A stretch of DNA of 64,000 nucleotides, taken from Marisediminitalea lipolytica. GTDB lineage: Bacteria; Pseudomonadota; Gammaproteobacteria; Enterobacterales; Alteromonadaceae. Under the pieces are notes generated by a model. That model made no database searches. It was not told where the DNA came from and worked only from the letters and a program-made list of their open reading frames with translations. The stretch is taken from positions 1-64,000 of the forward strand of contig NZ_MJIC01000001.1 of assembly GCF_001758465.1 (NCBI RefSeq). The letters run 5' to 3'. Positions 26,254-35,060 of this stretch are shown one piece after another (position 1 is the stretch's first letter; every line of letters starts with the position of its first letter). The position numbers were made by a program, and so were the translations under genes.

Positions 26254-27024
26254 TTACGTTTTGGTTTCAGAAGCTGTATCCGGCATCATGTCCGCACCAC
26301 CGCTAATGTATTTTTCGATCGCTGATGCTATTTCCCCGGCATCAAGACTAAAGCTATTCAGGGTTTCATTCTGGGATAAAACATAGTTTTGGAGTAAATA
26401 CACTGTCGAAAGAAGCTGCTTTTTATCTTCAACAGAGATAACACTGTTTTTGGGCCAGTTATTTTCCTGCTCGAAAATTAGCGCTAGCGTGTCACCGTTC
26501 ATTATTTTTGGCAGAAAGGTTTGGGCGAAACTGCGGCTTACTCTGGCTACCTGCGTTTGGGTGCCTTCCGTGAACTGGTAATTTTTGTAATAGTATTCTG
26601 CAATATGATTTCTCAGCGCTTTGGCTTTTATTAACTCGATACTATGAACGTCGGTCAAATTATCATACGCCGTGCGAGATTGGCGAAAAAAGCCAAATCG
26701 ACCGAACCGGTCGAAATTGGCAGCAAATGCCGTTGCTATCTCAGCGTCACTGCTATTTGCCAGCAGCAATGTAATAGTTTGCTGAAACACGGCGAGTTTT
26801 CTTTCGTTGGTGCGCTCGATGCTTTTTATGATTTCAATATCAGCGGTCAGGTCTTTTTTAATCGCCAACAGATATTCTATTTCGGTGGCTTTGTTTGCCC
26901 GTTCGTTATTCCATGCTGTTACCTGCAAGCCAACAAAGATACCCACGATCACAACCAGCACATCAAGCCCGACAGCAAACCAACTTTGTTGCTTCACATT
27001 GTCAATAAAGCGTCTCACTAGCAT
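26254..27024 (-). CDS. Single-pass membrane protein (DUF6090-like)
   Basis: 256 residues with one N-terminal transmembrane helix (VGLDVLVVIVGIFVGLQVTAW, about 18-38) followed by a long helical soluble part beginning NNERANKATEIEYL. This is the pattern of DUF6090-type proteins common in marine bacteria. Function unknown. Likely the soluble part is periplasmic. Stands alone; flanking gaps of about 185 and 270 bases show no other gene. Confidence 0.65.
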   Translation of the reverse strand: MLVRRFIDNVKQQSWFAVGLDVLVVIVGIFVGLQVTAWNNERANKATEIEYLLAIKKDLTADIEIIKSIERTNERKLAVFQQTITLLLANSSDAEIATAFAANFDRFGRFGFFRQSRTAYDNLTDVHSIELIKAKALRNHIAEYYYKNYQFTEGTQTQVARVSRSFAQTFLPKIMNGDTLALIFEQENNWPKNSVISVEDKKQLLSTVYLLQNYVLSQNETLNSFSLDAGEIASAIEKYISGGADMMPDTASETKT

Positions 27025-27295
27025 GTCGACATTCCTTTAGAGTAATGAAATCCTGCACACCCTATAAAAGTACGTTTCAGTTCAAAAATTGTACACTTCT
27101 TTTTACGTATAGTGTGATGAAAAGCAGGTCTGGAACCTTTATTTATTGGCTTAGCAGACGATCCTCATTTCGTTCCTTAATTGATAAAATTTAAGTCTGA
27201 TGCAGATGACTTCATTGTCTTTAGCCGACGTTCCTAATCAGCCTTCCTGACTTCCGCTTTTCGTTCAAAGCCGTATTGAGCGGTATGAATCTTTA

Positions 27296-27478
27296 CTACT
27301 CTCCAACAGATTTATCAGACGGCGGGGGAGCGTTGTCTGTTTTTTTGTCGTGGGGGACTTCTGGCGGTGTGTAAGCCTTAGGCATTTTAAATTTTGCGCT
27401 GTATTTCAGCAGCATAATATTGCTGGCTATAACGCCTAATACCATCACAATAATGCCCAGTACTAACCAGATATTCAT
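27296..27478 (-). CDS. DUF2897 family small membrane protein
   Basis: 60 residues: one N-terminal helix (VLGIIVMVLGVIASNIMLL), then a hydrophilic proline-rich tail (PKAYTPPEVPHDKK). Its start overlaps the stop of the M15 peptidase gene by four bases (ATGA), so it is translated as part of the yffB-dapE-M15 operon. Function unknown; conserved in Alteromonadales and Vibrionales as I recall. Confidence 0.75.
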   Translation of the reverse strand: MNIWLVLGIIVMVLGVIASNIMLLKYSAKFKMPKAYTPPEVPHDKKTDNAPPPSDKSVGE

Positions 27479-28158
27479 GTTTCCTGTGCTCCCAGATTTA
27501 ATACAAAACGTGGATACAGCTCGTCAAGCATGGCCAGCACGGTTTGTTTTCCTTCCATCTGGCTTGCGTTTAGACAGTCACTGAGTGCCTGTTGCGAGCG
27601 AAATTTTTCAAACTCAGCAGCACTTACAGTGTGACTCAGATGCCATAACTCGGTTGCCACGCCCCCTTTGTCCTGTAAAAACGGTCGGCTAAAACCAAAC
27701 GAATCTAGATGTTTATTTAACCATTGCGCCAGGGCATAGCAAGGTCCACCAGGGCGATATTCTGCATCAACCAAATCAAACTCACCGCCGGCGGCATCCA
27801 CCGAGGCTTTATCGTAAACGTCGAGGTCGGACCCCCAGTGATGACGACTACCGCCGGGCAATGCCGACCAGATAAGAATAGTATACACCCGTTCCTCAGC
27901 GGTTAAGCGGGCGCTGTCGACCCGTTCACCGCGATGATTGTATAAGGGCAGTTCGCCACGCCATTTTCGATTCCAGATGGCCAGCTGGCGCTCGAAGCTA
28001 CGATAGCTGCTAACCAACTGCAAATCCTGGCCATCTGCCTGTGCCTGCGTTTGCATCGCTGAGAAGGCGGCGGCAACGTCAGGTAACAGGCGGTGAGATT
28101 CACCGACTGCGATTAAAGCGCTGTCATCGCGACCAAGCCAGGCCTGAGCGAGGTTCAT
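27475..28158 (-). CDS. M15-family D-alanyl-D-alanine carboxypeptidase-like protein
   Basis: 227 residues with the zinc-peptidase pattern of the VanY/LAS family: SSYRSFERQ (~50), [11 protein letters not shown] with His and Asp ligands, and ELWHLSH supplying the third ligand. No evident signal peptide at this start, unlike many periplasmic relatives. The protein may act on peptidoglycan peptides or another D-amino acid peptide. Overlaps dapE and the DUF2897 gene by four bases each, so it is tightly coupled with lysine/DAP synthesis. Confidence 0.85.
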   Translation of the reverse strand: MNLAQAWLGRDDSALIAVGESHRLLPDVAAAFSAMQTQAQADGQDLQLVSSYRSFERQLAIWNRKWRGELPLYNHRGERVDSARLTAEERVYTILIWSALPGGSRHHWGSDLDVYDKASVDAAGGEFDLVDAEYRPGGPCYALAQWLNKHLDSFGFSRPFLQDKGGVATELWHLSHTVSAAEFEKFRSQQALSDCLNASQMEGKQTVLAMLDELYPRFVLNLGAQET

Positions 28159-29282
28159 GTCAGCAGATTCTCCAGAATACGGTAATAAATCCGCTCCAGA
28201 TGATAGAGGTCCTGGATCCGCACATGCTCATCGATTTTATGGATGGTGGCATTCACCGGGCCTAACTCCACTACCTGAGCTCCCGTTGGTGCAATAAAAC
28301 GCCCATCAGAGGTACCGCCAGCGGTTGACAGCTCAGTGTCAAAATCCATCTCACTGCTAATTGCCTTTTGTACTGCACTAAGCAGATTACCGTGGTCGGT
28401 TAAAAATGGCTGGCCGTTAAAAGTCCATTTAATCTCGTATTCAAGATTGTGCTTGTCGAGGATTTCTTCAACCCGGGCAATTAACTGCTTGTCAGTCACT
28501 TCGGTGGAAAAGCGGAAGTTAAAACACACATGCAGTTCACCGGGGATCACATTACCCGCACCGGTACCACCGTGTATGTTAGAAATCTGGAAACTGGTGG
28601 GAGGAAAGAATTCGTTGCCGTTGTCCCAGTGTGACGACGCCAGCTCATCGAGGGCAGGGGCCGCCTGATGAACCGGGTTTCTGGCCAGATGCGGATAAGC
28701 TACATGCCCCTGAATGCCTTTTACCACCAGATCACCGGTGAGAGAACCACGTCGACCGTTTTTCACTACATCACCAACTACCTTTGTGCTTGAGGGTTCG
28801 CCTACTATGCACCAGGTGATTTTTTCATTGCGGGCTTCCAGGGTATCGATAACCCGCGTGGTGCCGTTAATAAAAGGGCCTTCTTCATCGCTGGTAATCA
28901 GGTAAGCAATACTACCGTGATGATCAGGATAATCTGCCACAAACTGACGGGTTGCGGCCAGCATGGCGGCTAATGAGCCTTTCATATCGGCTGCGCCACG
29001 ACCGTGCAGGTTGCCATCTTTTTCGGTAGCGCTGAAAGGCGGCGTTTGCCAGGCATCTTCCGGGCCGCTGGGTACCACATCGGTATGGCCGGCAAAACAA
29101 AAAACCGGGCCTTCGCTGCCGCGGCGTGACCACAGGTTGGTGGTATCCTCAAACACCATGGTTTCGTTTTCAAACCCGGACTCTGCCAGCCAGTCTTTCA
29201 TAAAATCCTGACACCCGGCATCTTCGGGCGTCACAGAACGTCGGTTAATGAGCTCTTTAGTTAACGCTAAAACGTCGGTCAT
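28155..29282 (-). CDS. dapE: Succinyl-diaminopimelate desuccinylase
   Basis: Cytosolic M20 metalloenzyme making LL-diaminopimelate for lysine and peptidoglycan. 375 residues, the exact usual length. Metal and catalytic motifs: [20 protein letters not shown], the DEEGP pair, and the C-terminal [14 protein letters not shown]. Overlaps the upstream yffB and downstream M15 gene by four bases each, as in the widely conserved yffB-dapE pair. Confidence 0.95.
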   Translation of the reverse strand: MTDVLALTKELINRRSVTPEDAGCQDFMKDWLAESGFENETMVFEDTTNLWSRRGSEGPVFCFAGHTDVVPSGPEDAWQTPPFSATEKDGNLHGRGAADMKGSLAAMLAATRQFVADYPDHHGSIAYLITSDEEGPFINGTTRVIDTLEARNEKITWCIVGEPSSTKVVGDVVKNGRRGSLTGDLVVKGIQGHVAYPHLARNPVHQAAPALDELASSHWDNGNEFFPPTSFQISNIHGGTGAGNVIPGELHVCFNFRFSTEVTDKQLIARVEEILDKHNLEYEIKWTFNGQPFLTDHGNLLSAVQKAISSEMDFDTELSTAGGTSDGRFIAPTGAQVVELGPVNATIHKIDEHVRIQDLYHLERIYYRILENLLT

Positions 29283-29629
29283 GAGTTAAAAATCTCCTGA
29301 TACTGAGCGGGTTTAAAACCTAAATGTAACTGACCGTTCACCGCCAGCAAAGGGCGTTTAATCATGGCCGGGTTGTCTGTTAGCAAGGGCAGGGCTGTCG
29401 CCGCCGACAGCGATGCTTTTTGGTCGTCACTCAACTGGCGATAAGTGGTGCCACGCTTGTTGAGAACTTGTTCCCAGCCGAGTTCGGCCAGCGCTTGTTC
29501 AAGCACATCCTGAGGTACGCCCTGCTTGCGATAGTCGTGAAATTCAAACGAGATATCGTGTTCTGTTAACCAGTTTTTCGCTTTTTTTATGGTATCGCAG
29601 TTGGGAATACCGTACATCACTACCGTCAT
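29279..29629 (-). CDS. yffB: ArsC/Spx-like protein YffB
   Basis: From ATG 29629 the protein is 116 residues, the YffB norm; the frame runs to 29737 but the extra residues are not family-like. Thioredoxin-fold ArsC-related protein with a single redox Cys in [12 protein letters not shown] and the [15 protein letters not shown] motif. Precise reaction unknown; glutathione-linked thiol transfer has been suggested. Overlaps dapE by four bases. Confidence 0.88.
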   Translation of the reverse strand: MTVVMYGIPNCDTIKKAKNWLTEHDISFEFHDYRKQGVPQDVLEQALAELGWEQVLNKRGTTYRQLSDDQKASLSAATALPLLTDNPAMIKRPLLAVNGQLHLGFKPAQYQEIFNS

Positions 29630-29924
29630 GTGGCTGCCTTTATTGTCACGTGTTAAATATTGAAGTGCCGCAAGTCTATCCTGCTGCGCTGATACTGTAA
29701 AACCACTGCGCAGGAAAGCGGCGATGCAATTTTGCATTGCAGTGCGTAATTATGACACAGTCGGCCTGATGATTTTAGCAATTTAAATACTGGTGGCGCG
29801 CTCAATCTCTTGCTGTGCCTTGCCTGTAGCGGATTTGCTTTTTTCGGCACAGCTCCTGCTTTGAATAGGTATACAAGCCAAATTAACCCTTTGGCAGCCT
29901 GACAAAAACTATCGGAGGTAATCG

Positions 29925-30359
29925 ATGAGTATCGTTAAAAGTGCATCAGCATATTACAAACCACTGGGTAAAGCGGGGCTGGGTAAAGTCAGCACGCAAA
30001 GTGGCGCGCTAAAAGAGCAGCCCTATGGTTTTAACACCCGCTTTGAGGACGAACCAGGCACTAATCCCGAAGAGCTGCTGGGCGCTGCGCACGCCAGTTG
30101 TTTTGCCATGGCTTTGTCCTTCGCGCTGGCCGACGCCGGATTTGAACACGGTGAACTTTCTGTAGAAGCTTCTGTATCGCTGGATAAAGACGGCGATGGC
30201 TTTAGCGTAACCCAGTCAGCGCTGGTTCTGGATGCGGTTGTGGACGGTATTGAGCCGGCGCAATTTGCGGAAATAGCTGATGGTGCTAAGCAAAACTGTC
30301 CTATATCTAAAGTACTAAATGCCGAAATTACCCTTAGCTATACGCTGAACAAGGGATAA
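29925..30359 (+). CDS. osmC: OsmC/Ohr-family peroxiredoxin
   Basis: 144 residues with the two redox-active cysteines, Cys59 (AAHASCFAMALS) and Cys125 (QNCPISKV), of OsmC-type organic hydroperoxide reductases. Cytosolic, likely protective in stress. GGAGG ribosome site at good distance. Single gene, convergent with the EIIA-like gene 23 bases downstream. Confidence 0.9.
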   Translation: MSIVKSASAYYKPLGKAGLGKVSTQSGALKEQPYGFNTRFEDEPGTNPEELLGAAHASCFAMALSFALADAGFEHGELSVEASVSLDKDGDGFSVTQSALVLDAVVDGIEPAQFAEIADGAKQNCPISKVLNAEITLSYTLNKG

Positions 30360-30382
30360 ATCTAAGCAGCGGTGCCGACACC

Positions 30383-30895
30383 TCATACGTAAAGCGTTAA
30401 AAAGGAGTCGTCTGCTGCCCTAACTTTATTATCAGTAGTTAACACAATGGCGCCTAGTTTGGCGCCATTTACTATGGTGAGAATACATACTGGTAGCGCA
30501 CCTTGCTGTTTTATCCACAGCGGATCAGTTTTAACCAGGGAAGTGCCTTGTTTACAGCGCTGTCCACTTTTAACTTGCCACTGTATTCGCTCGCCATATT
30601 TTACTGCGCCCGTTTCTCCAATTTGCAGCAACAGCTTCAGCCCTTTTGGGTTAACCAGCCGGACTTGTGATTTACTGATATCGATTTGCTCAACAATGCA
30701 GTTGGTGGGGGCGACGATCTCGCCGGTTGTCATGACTATGCCAACGCCTGATCCCAAAAGCCCGGCCTGAACGATGGGATCATCGAGTTTATCCAGCAGT
30801 AAAATGTCGCCCGTGGCTGGTGCCACGAGGTTAAAAATTGGTCTGCCGGTGGCCGGGGCGCTAAGCTCAATTTTTTTTGCAACAGAAACGGTCAT
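30383..30895 (-). CDS. EIIA-Glc-like protein lacking both phosphorylation histidines
   Basis: 170 residues. The fold markers follow E. coli EIIA-Glc (LVAPATGDIL..., IVAPTNCIVEQI, KGLKLLLQIGE, VKSGQRCKQG), but the phosphoacceptor position (VHFG in E. coli, His90) reads LQIG with Gln91, and the supporting His75 aligns with Ser76. It therefore cannot carry phosphate in the usual way. It may be a pseudo-EIIA that binds partners constitutively, or a decayed gene. No ptsI/ptsH next door. A GGCGCC-containing perfect hairpin lies in its 3' part (30446-30469). Confidence 0.75.
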   Translation of the reverse strand: MTVSVAKKIELSAPATGRPIFNLVAPATGDILLLDKLDDPIVQAGLLGSGVGIVMTTGEIVAPTNCIVEQIDISKSQVRLVNPKGLKLLLQIGETGAVKYGERIQWQVKSGQRCKQGTSLVKTDPLWIKQQGALPVCILTIVNGAKLGAIVLTTDNKVRAADDSFLTLYV

Positions 30896-30974
30896 TAGTC
30901 AATTTAGTGCTTGCTTATCGCTTCTTTATACCTTATTGGGCGTGTGTTCCCAAGGGAAATTTCGCACAATCAGG

Positions 30975-30999
30975 GTTATCCACTATATCTGTGGATAAC
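30975..30999. repeat. Inverted pair of DnaA-box-like nonamers
   Basis: GTTATCCAC-TATATCT-GTGGATAAC: on one strand TTATCCACT, on the other TTATCCACA, the latter a perfect DnaA box. A third near match, TGTGGGTAA, is at 31150-31158. An AT-rich stretch (about 31000-31130) lies between. They occupy the 332-base gap between the EIIA-like and patatin genes, in which no other gene is seen. Confidence 0.5.
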
Positions 31000-31227
31000 T
31001 TTGTTGAGTAGTTATGAGGTAAGCTGTAACTTAATGATAATTATGGTTTATTTTTGCTGTTCAATATATGTACAGTATGTTGATGGGCATAATTTAAGGG
31101 AATAATCCAGCCTTTTTCACAACTTTTTAGGGTGTTCAAAAGCTGTGCCTGTGGGTAATTTACCTTACCTGTGCATTAGGTTAGGATTGACCACAATTAC
31201 ACCGTTTTAAATCCAGGGAAGTCAATT

Positions 31228-32322
31228 CTGAACGCTCCGCTCAACATTTATGCAGGCCCTTCGGCAATGCAAAAAATTCGTCAGCAAGGATTTACGCCTG
31301 ATCTGTTTTCTCATGTGCTCGGTGCGTCTGGTGGGCCAAAGTGGTTTGTGCTGGCAGGGTTGGATCGGATCCTGTTTCCGGCATTTTTTGCCGATTCAGC
31401 TCAGCCGGTGAATGTGATTGGCTCATCGGCAGGTGCGTTTCGTGCTGCCTGTTTTGTGCAACAGGATCCGCTGGCTGCGATTAACCGGTTAGCCGAAAAC
31501 TATTCGCAAACGGTTTATTCTGCTAAACCGAATGCAGCCGAAATTACGCAAAAGGCTCGAGCGCTAATCGATTACGTAATGGGGCAAAATGGGGTAATGG
31601 ACGTACTTACCAATGAGCGCTTTAAATTGCATATTATTGCTGCCCGTTGTCATGGCTTAATGCAGCACGCTGGAAAATACCGACAGTTGGCCGGTTTAGG
31701 GCTAAGTGCGCTGGTCAATACTGTGGACAGGCGACTGCTGAAAAAATTATATACCCGCAGTGTTTTTTCGGCACCAAACAGTCACCTGAAAATCAGCGAT
31801 CCCTATACTTTGCCCACCGACTATATGGTACTTGGGCAAAATAACGTTAAAGACGCTTTGCTCGCATCGGGGGCTATTCCTCTGGTGATTGATGGCGTTG
31901 AGCATATCGTTGACGCGCCTCGGGGCATGTACCGCGATGGCGGAATTATCGACTATCACTTTGATTTATCGCTCGCTTGCGGTACCGGCGCTGAAGAAGG
32001 GTTAGTGTTATATCCGCACTTTTACCCTAAAGCGGTGCCCGGTTGGTTTGATAAAGGGTTAAAACGTCGGGTACCCCACGCCAGCAGTTTTGATAATGTG
32101 GTAATGCTGGTGCCATCGGATGAATTTGTTGCATCGCTGCCTTATAGTAAAATTCCCGACCGCAAAGACTTTGAAACCCTGGACGCGAAAACCAGGATCC
32201 AGTACTGGCAAACAGTCATTAGCGAGTCAGACCGGCTGGGGGAGAGCTTTACACAGCTTTATCAGAACGGGCGTATTATGGACGTTATTCAGCCATTACC
32301 GTTTTTGTGTAAAGGCGGTTAG
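31228..32322 (+). CDS. Patatin-like phospholipase with a non-canonical start codon
   Basis: Patatin-family lipid acyl hydrolase: oxyanion loop LGASGGPKW, nucleophile GSSAG, and Asp in RDGGIIDYH. The first ATG in frame is 31267, but the family-like start LNIYAGPSA lies upstream of it and the frame has no ATG, GTG or TTG back to the stop at 31177. A good AGGGAAG ribosome site precedes ATT 31225 and CTG 31228, so translation probably starts at one of these (about 365 residues). An annotated start at 31267 would lose about 13 residues. Standing alone, probably cytosolic. Confidence 0.8.
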   Translation: MNAPLNIYAGPSAMQKIRQQGFTPDLFSHVLGASGGPKWFVLAGLDRILFPAFFADSAQPVNVIGSSAGAFRAACFVQQDPLAAINRLAENYSQTVYSAKPNAAEITQKARALIDYVMGQNGVMDVLTNERFKLHIIAARCHGLMQHAGKYRQLAGLGLSALVNTVDRRLLKKLYTRSVFSAPNSHLKISDPYTLPTDYMVLGQNNVKDALLASGAIPLVIDGVEHIVDAPRGMYRDGGIIDYHFDLSLACGTGAEEGLVLYPHFYPKAVPGWFDKGLKRRVPHASSFDNVVMLVPSDEFVASLPYSKIPDRKDFETLDAKTRIQYWQTVISESDRLGESFTQLYQNGRIMDVIQPLPFLCKGG

Positions 32323-32436
32323 CTTTCCGATTGGTTAATCTACAGGCAATTAAAGCAATTCTGGCAATTTATACTTGCACAGCGCGTGGCGCATCGCTAT
32401 TATACGCGCCACTCGGTAATCACCGATTTCAAATTT

Positions 32437-32513
<77 letters not shown>

Positions 32514-32570
32514 TTTTATTACATCGATTTTCTCGTATTTTATAAGCCCCTAAGCCGCCTTGTATTCCGG

Positions 32571-33695
32571 CTACGCCCCTGACTTGTCGCTTTTGCCGCG
32601 TAACATCAACGCAATATCCGTTAACTTATTTTGCTCGGCGATTTCCACTGGCGTGCGCTGTGGGGGAATATAATTTTCACTTTTAAAGTTGGCTTCATAA
32701 CGCCAGGTCAGCGTTGATGGTTGGCTAATCGTGGTGGGATCAGCGCCTGCCTTTAACAGAGCTGCTACCAGTTCCGGCTGATTGGCCTGAACTGCAACGT
32801 GGAGTAGCTGATTGCCATCCCGGTCAAACCCGGCCAGGACTGATTTCGCTGCATCCGGGGACAACCACGAGTCAAGTTCGGTCACCAACATGGTTAAAAA
32901 AGCATAGTTTTTGGTGTAAACGCCGAGCTGAGCCGCTGTTGTGCCATCTTTAGCCGTAGCTGATAAATCTGCCTCGAATAATAACGCGGTGTAAACGGCC
33001 TCTAAGTCCTGACTTTTTATAGCGAAAAACAGGGGGCTGTAGCCTTCCTGGGTTTGTTTGTTAATCTCTGCCCCGTTGATGAGCAAATAACGCATGTTTT
33101 CGGACTTTCCGGCGTTAGCTGCAAACATTAATGCTGTTTGGCCATGCTGGTTTTCAGCGTTAACCGGGGTACGCTGACTGATTAAGCGCGACAGCATATC
33201 CGGTGAAGTTGAAGCCGCGCATAACATTAGTACACTGGTGCCATCGTTGATAGTGCTGTTGGGATCGGCTCCCCGATCTAATAACGCATTAATAATTTCT
33301 TCATTACCATACCGGCAGGCCTGAATAATCGGGCTAAAATGGTTGCCATGAGTCAGGTTGGCTTTTGCACCTTGTTGTAACAGCAAGCTTATCAGTTTGG
33401 GGTCCTGGGTTTCTATGGCCCAGGCCAGTAACGATGACTCATCGGGTAAGGGCTGGTTCATATCCACTTTGCTGCTCAGTGCATTCACCTGTGCGTAATC
33501 CAAATCTAGAATTGCGCGCTTGATTTTGAGCAACTCCTCTTGCTGTACCGCATTTGCCACCACAAGCGGGGCCGGAGTAACCTGAGTTTCGTGGCTACAG
33601 CCGCTGCATAACATTACCAAAGTTAAGATGGTAGTTTTTACTGTGGTACCAGCGAGCAATTTACCTTGAGTTTTGAATACTTTTTGCAACATCAC
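32571..33695 (-). CDS. Ankyrin-repeat lipoprotein-like protein
   Basis: 374 residues. N-terminal hydrophobic segment and a Cys (TLVMLCSGCSHE) suggest export and perhaps lipidation, though the lipobox is imperfect. Residues ~80-360 hold about seven ankyrin-type units (for example LISLLLQQGAKANLTHG, IINALLDRGADPN, LVAALLKAGADP), implying protein binding. Nine bases after a DUF1552 gene, in an operon DUF1592-DUF1552-ankyrin; it may be a scaffold for these exported proteins. Function unknown. Confidence 0.8.
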   Translation of the reverse strand: MMLQKVFKTQGKLLAGTTVKTTILTLVMLCSGCSHETQVTPAPLVVANAVQQEELLKIKRAILDLDYAQVNALSSKVDMNQPLPDESSLLAWAIETQDPKLISLLLQQGAKANLTHGNHFSPIIQACRYGNEEIINALLDRGADPNSTINDGTSVLMLCAASTSPDMLSRLISQRTPVNAENQHGQTALMFAANAGKSENMRYLLINGAEINKQTQEGYSPLFFAIKSQDLEAVYTALLFEADLSATAKDGTTAAQLGVYTKNYAFLTMLVTELDSWLSPDAAKSVLAGFDRDGNQLLHVAVQANQPELVAALLKAGADPTTISQPSTLTWRYEANFKSENYIPPQRTPVEIAEQNKLTDIALMLRGKSDKSGA

Positions 33696-33704
33696 TATTA
33701 CTCC

Positions 33705-35060
33705 TCAGCCAATCAAACCGTTCAGCGGCCCGCTGCTGTCACCAAAACTTTCCAGCGGTATGCCCATTTGCTGTAATACCGACAGCAGCAGGTTACACAT
33801 TGGCGTGTGTTTGTCGGCTGCGATATGACGATTGCCCCTGAGGCCGCCACCGGCCAGAATAATCGGTAAGTCCATGTGATCGTGTTCGTTACTCTCGCCA
33901 ATACAGGCCCCGCGAATAACAAAGGTATTGTCCAGCAGGGTGGATTCGCCATCCGGAATACTGGCCATTTTTTCCAGATAATCGGCAAACAGCTGCATGT
34001 GGTAAGCATTAATTTTTACCAGTTTGTCGATTTTCTCTGGCACGTTTGCATGATGACTCAGTGCATGATGGCCATCGGGAATACCCAGATTGGTATAAGC
34101 ATGATTGCTCAGCTCCCGACCCAGCATGAAGGTGCTCACGCGGGTCATGTCGGTTTGCAGCGCCAGCATTTGCAAGTCCAGCATAATTTTGACGTGTTCT
34201 TCAAAGTCGGCTGGTACGTTGGCCGGTACGGCCAAGTCTGCCAGATTCATTTCGATGGTAGTTTGGCGGGCTTTACTGATCCGGCGTTCGACATCGCGCA
34301 CCGACTCCAGATATTGCTCCATCTTGTGCCGGTCGTTCATGCCCAGTCGGTTGTTCAGGCGTTTTGCTTCTACATGGATAAAGTCCAGAATGCTGCTTTT
34401 ATGGGCCAGGCGCATTTGCCGGGTTTTTTCATCAATTTTATTGCCATCACCAAATAAATGTTCAAATACATCGCCTGGTGCCACCATGGCCGGCAGGGCC
34501 TGGGTTGGGCTCTTCCAGGCAATGGTATTGGTGTAAGTGCAGCTGTAGTTAATATCGCAGCTGCCCACCAGACTCGGTGGTTCAATACCCAGCTCCAGCG
34601 AGGCCAGTTGAGTGTCTTTGGCAAAATAGCGTGCAGCTACCTGATCGGCGGATATACCGCAGTAGATGTCGGCACCTTCAGTTGCCTTTGCGTGCGCCCC
34701 GGTTAAAAAGGCAGGGCAACTGCGACCATGTCCGGCCGGAGGCGCGCCAAAGGCGCTGGCCTGATAGTGGGCCAGACCGGATATGACTGAAAATTTATCC
34801 CGGACCTTTGCCAACGGTTGGAGTATTGGTGTCATGGCGTAGTCGCTGCCGGTTGTTAGCGGCGTGTACCGCTGCATGCGTACGCCATTCGGCGAGTAAA
34901 ATACCGTCATGCGCTTGGGGCGCTGCTCCAGGGTACTGGCGGCTGCAGCAGGCAACAGCGACTCCATGGCTGGCAGTGCCAGGGAAACGCCCACACCTTT
35001 CAAAAAGGTGCGGCGCGTTAAGCTTCCTTTAGTGTGCTTTAACGAACTGTTGCTTTTCAT
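33705..35060 (-). CDS. DUF1552 protein, Tat-exported
   Basis: From ATG 35060 the protein is 451 residues with a twin-arginine signal (TRRTFLKGVGVSLALPAMES). The body (SPNGVRMQRYTP, SGLAHYQASAFG, GHGRSCPAFLTGAH, GGGLRGNRHIA) is DUF1552, a family related to the DUF1501/sulfatase-like fold, found paired with DUF1592. Periplasmic, function unknown. Its start overlaps the end of the DUF1592 gene by 32 bases. The frame is open to 35168 but the extra residues precede the signal. Confidence 0.82.
   Translation of the reverse strand: MKSNSSLKHTKGSLTRRTFLKGVGVSLALPAMESLLPAAAASTLEQRPKRMTVFYSPNGVRMQRYTPLTTGSDYAMTPILQPLAKVRDKFSVISGLAHYQASAFGAPPAGHGRSCPAFLTGAHAKATEGADIYCGISADQVAARYFAKDTQLASLELGIEPPSLVGSCDINYSCTYTNTIAWKSPTQALPAMVAPGDVFEHLFGDGNKIDEKTRQMRLAHKSSILDFIHVEAKRLNNRLGMNDRHKMEQYLESVRDVERRISKARQTTIEMNLADLAVPANVPADFEEHVKIMLDLQMLALQTDMTRVSTFMLGRELSNHAYTNLGIPDGHHALSHHANVPEKIDKLVKINAYHMQLFADYLEKMASIPDGESTLLDNTFVIRGACIGESNEHDHMDLPIILAGGGLRGNRHIAADKHTPMCNLLLSVLQQMGIPLESFGDSSGPLNGLIG

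Noticed and set aside
30446-30469. Perfect hairpin AATGGCGCC-TAGTTT-GGCGCCATT considered as a terminator
   Set aside because: It lies within the EIIA-like coding region, about 60 bases before the stop, and lacks a U-run; probably a coding coincidence.
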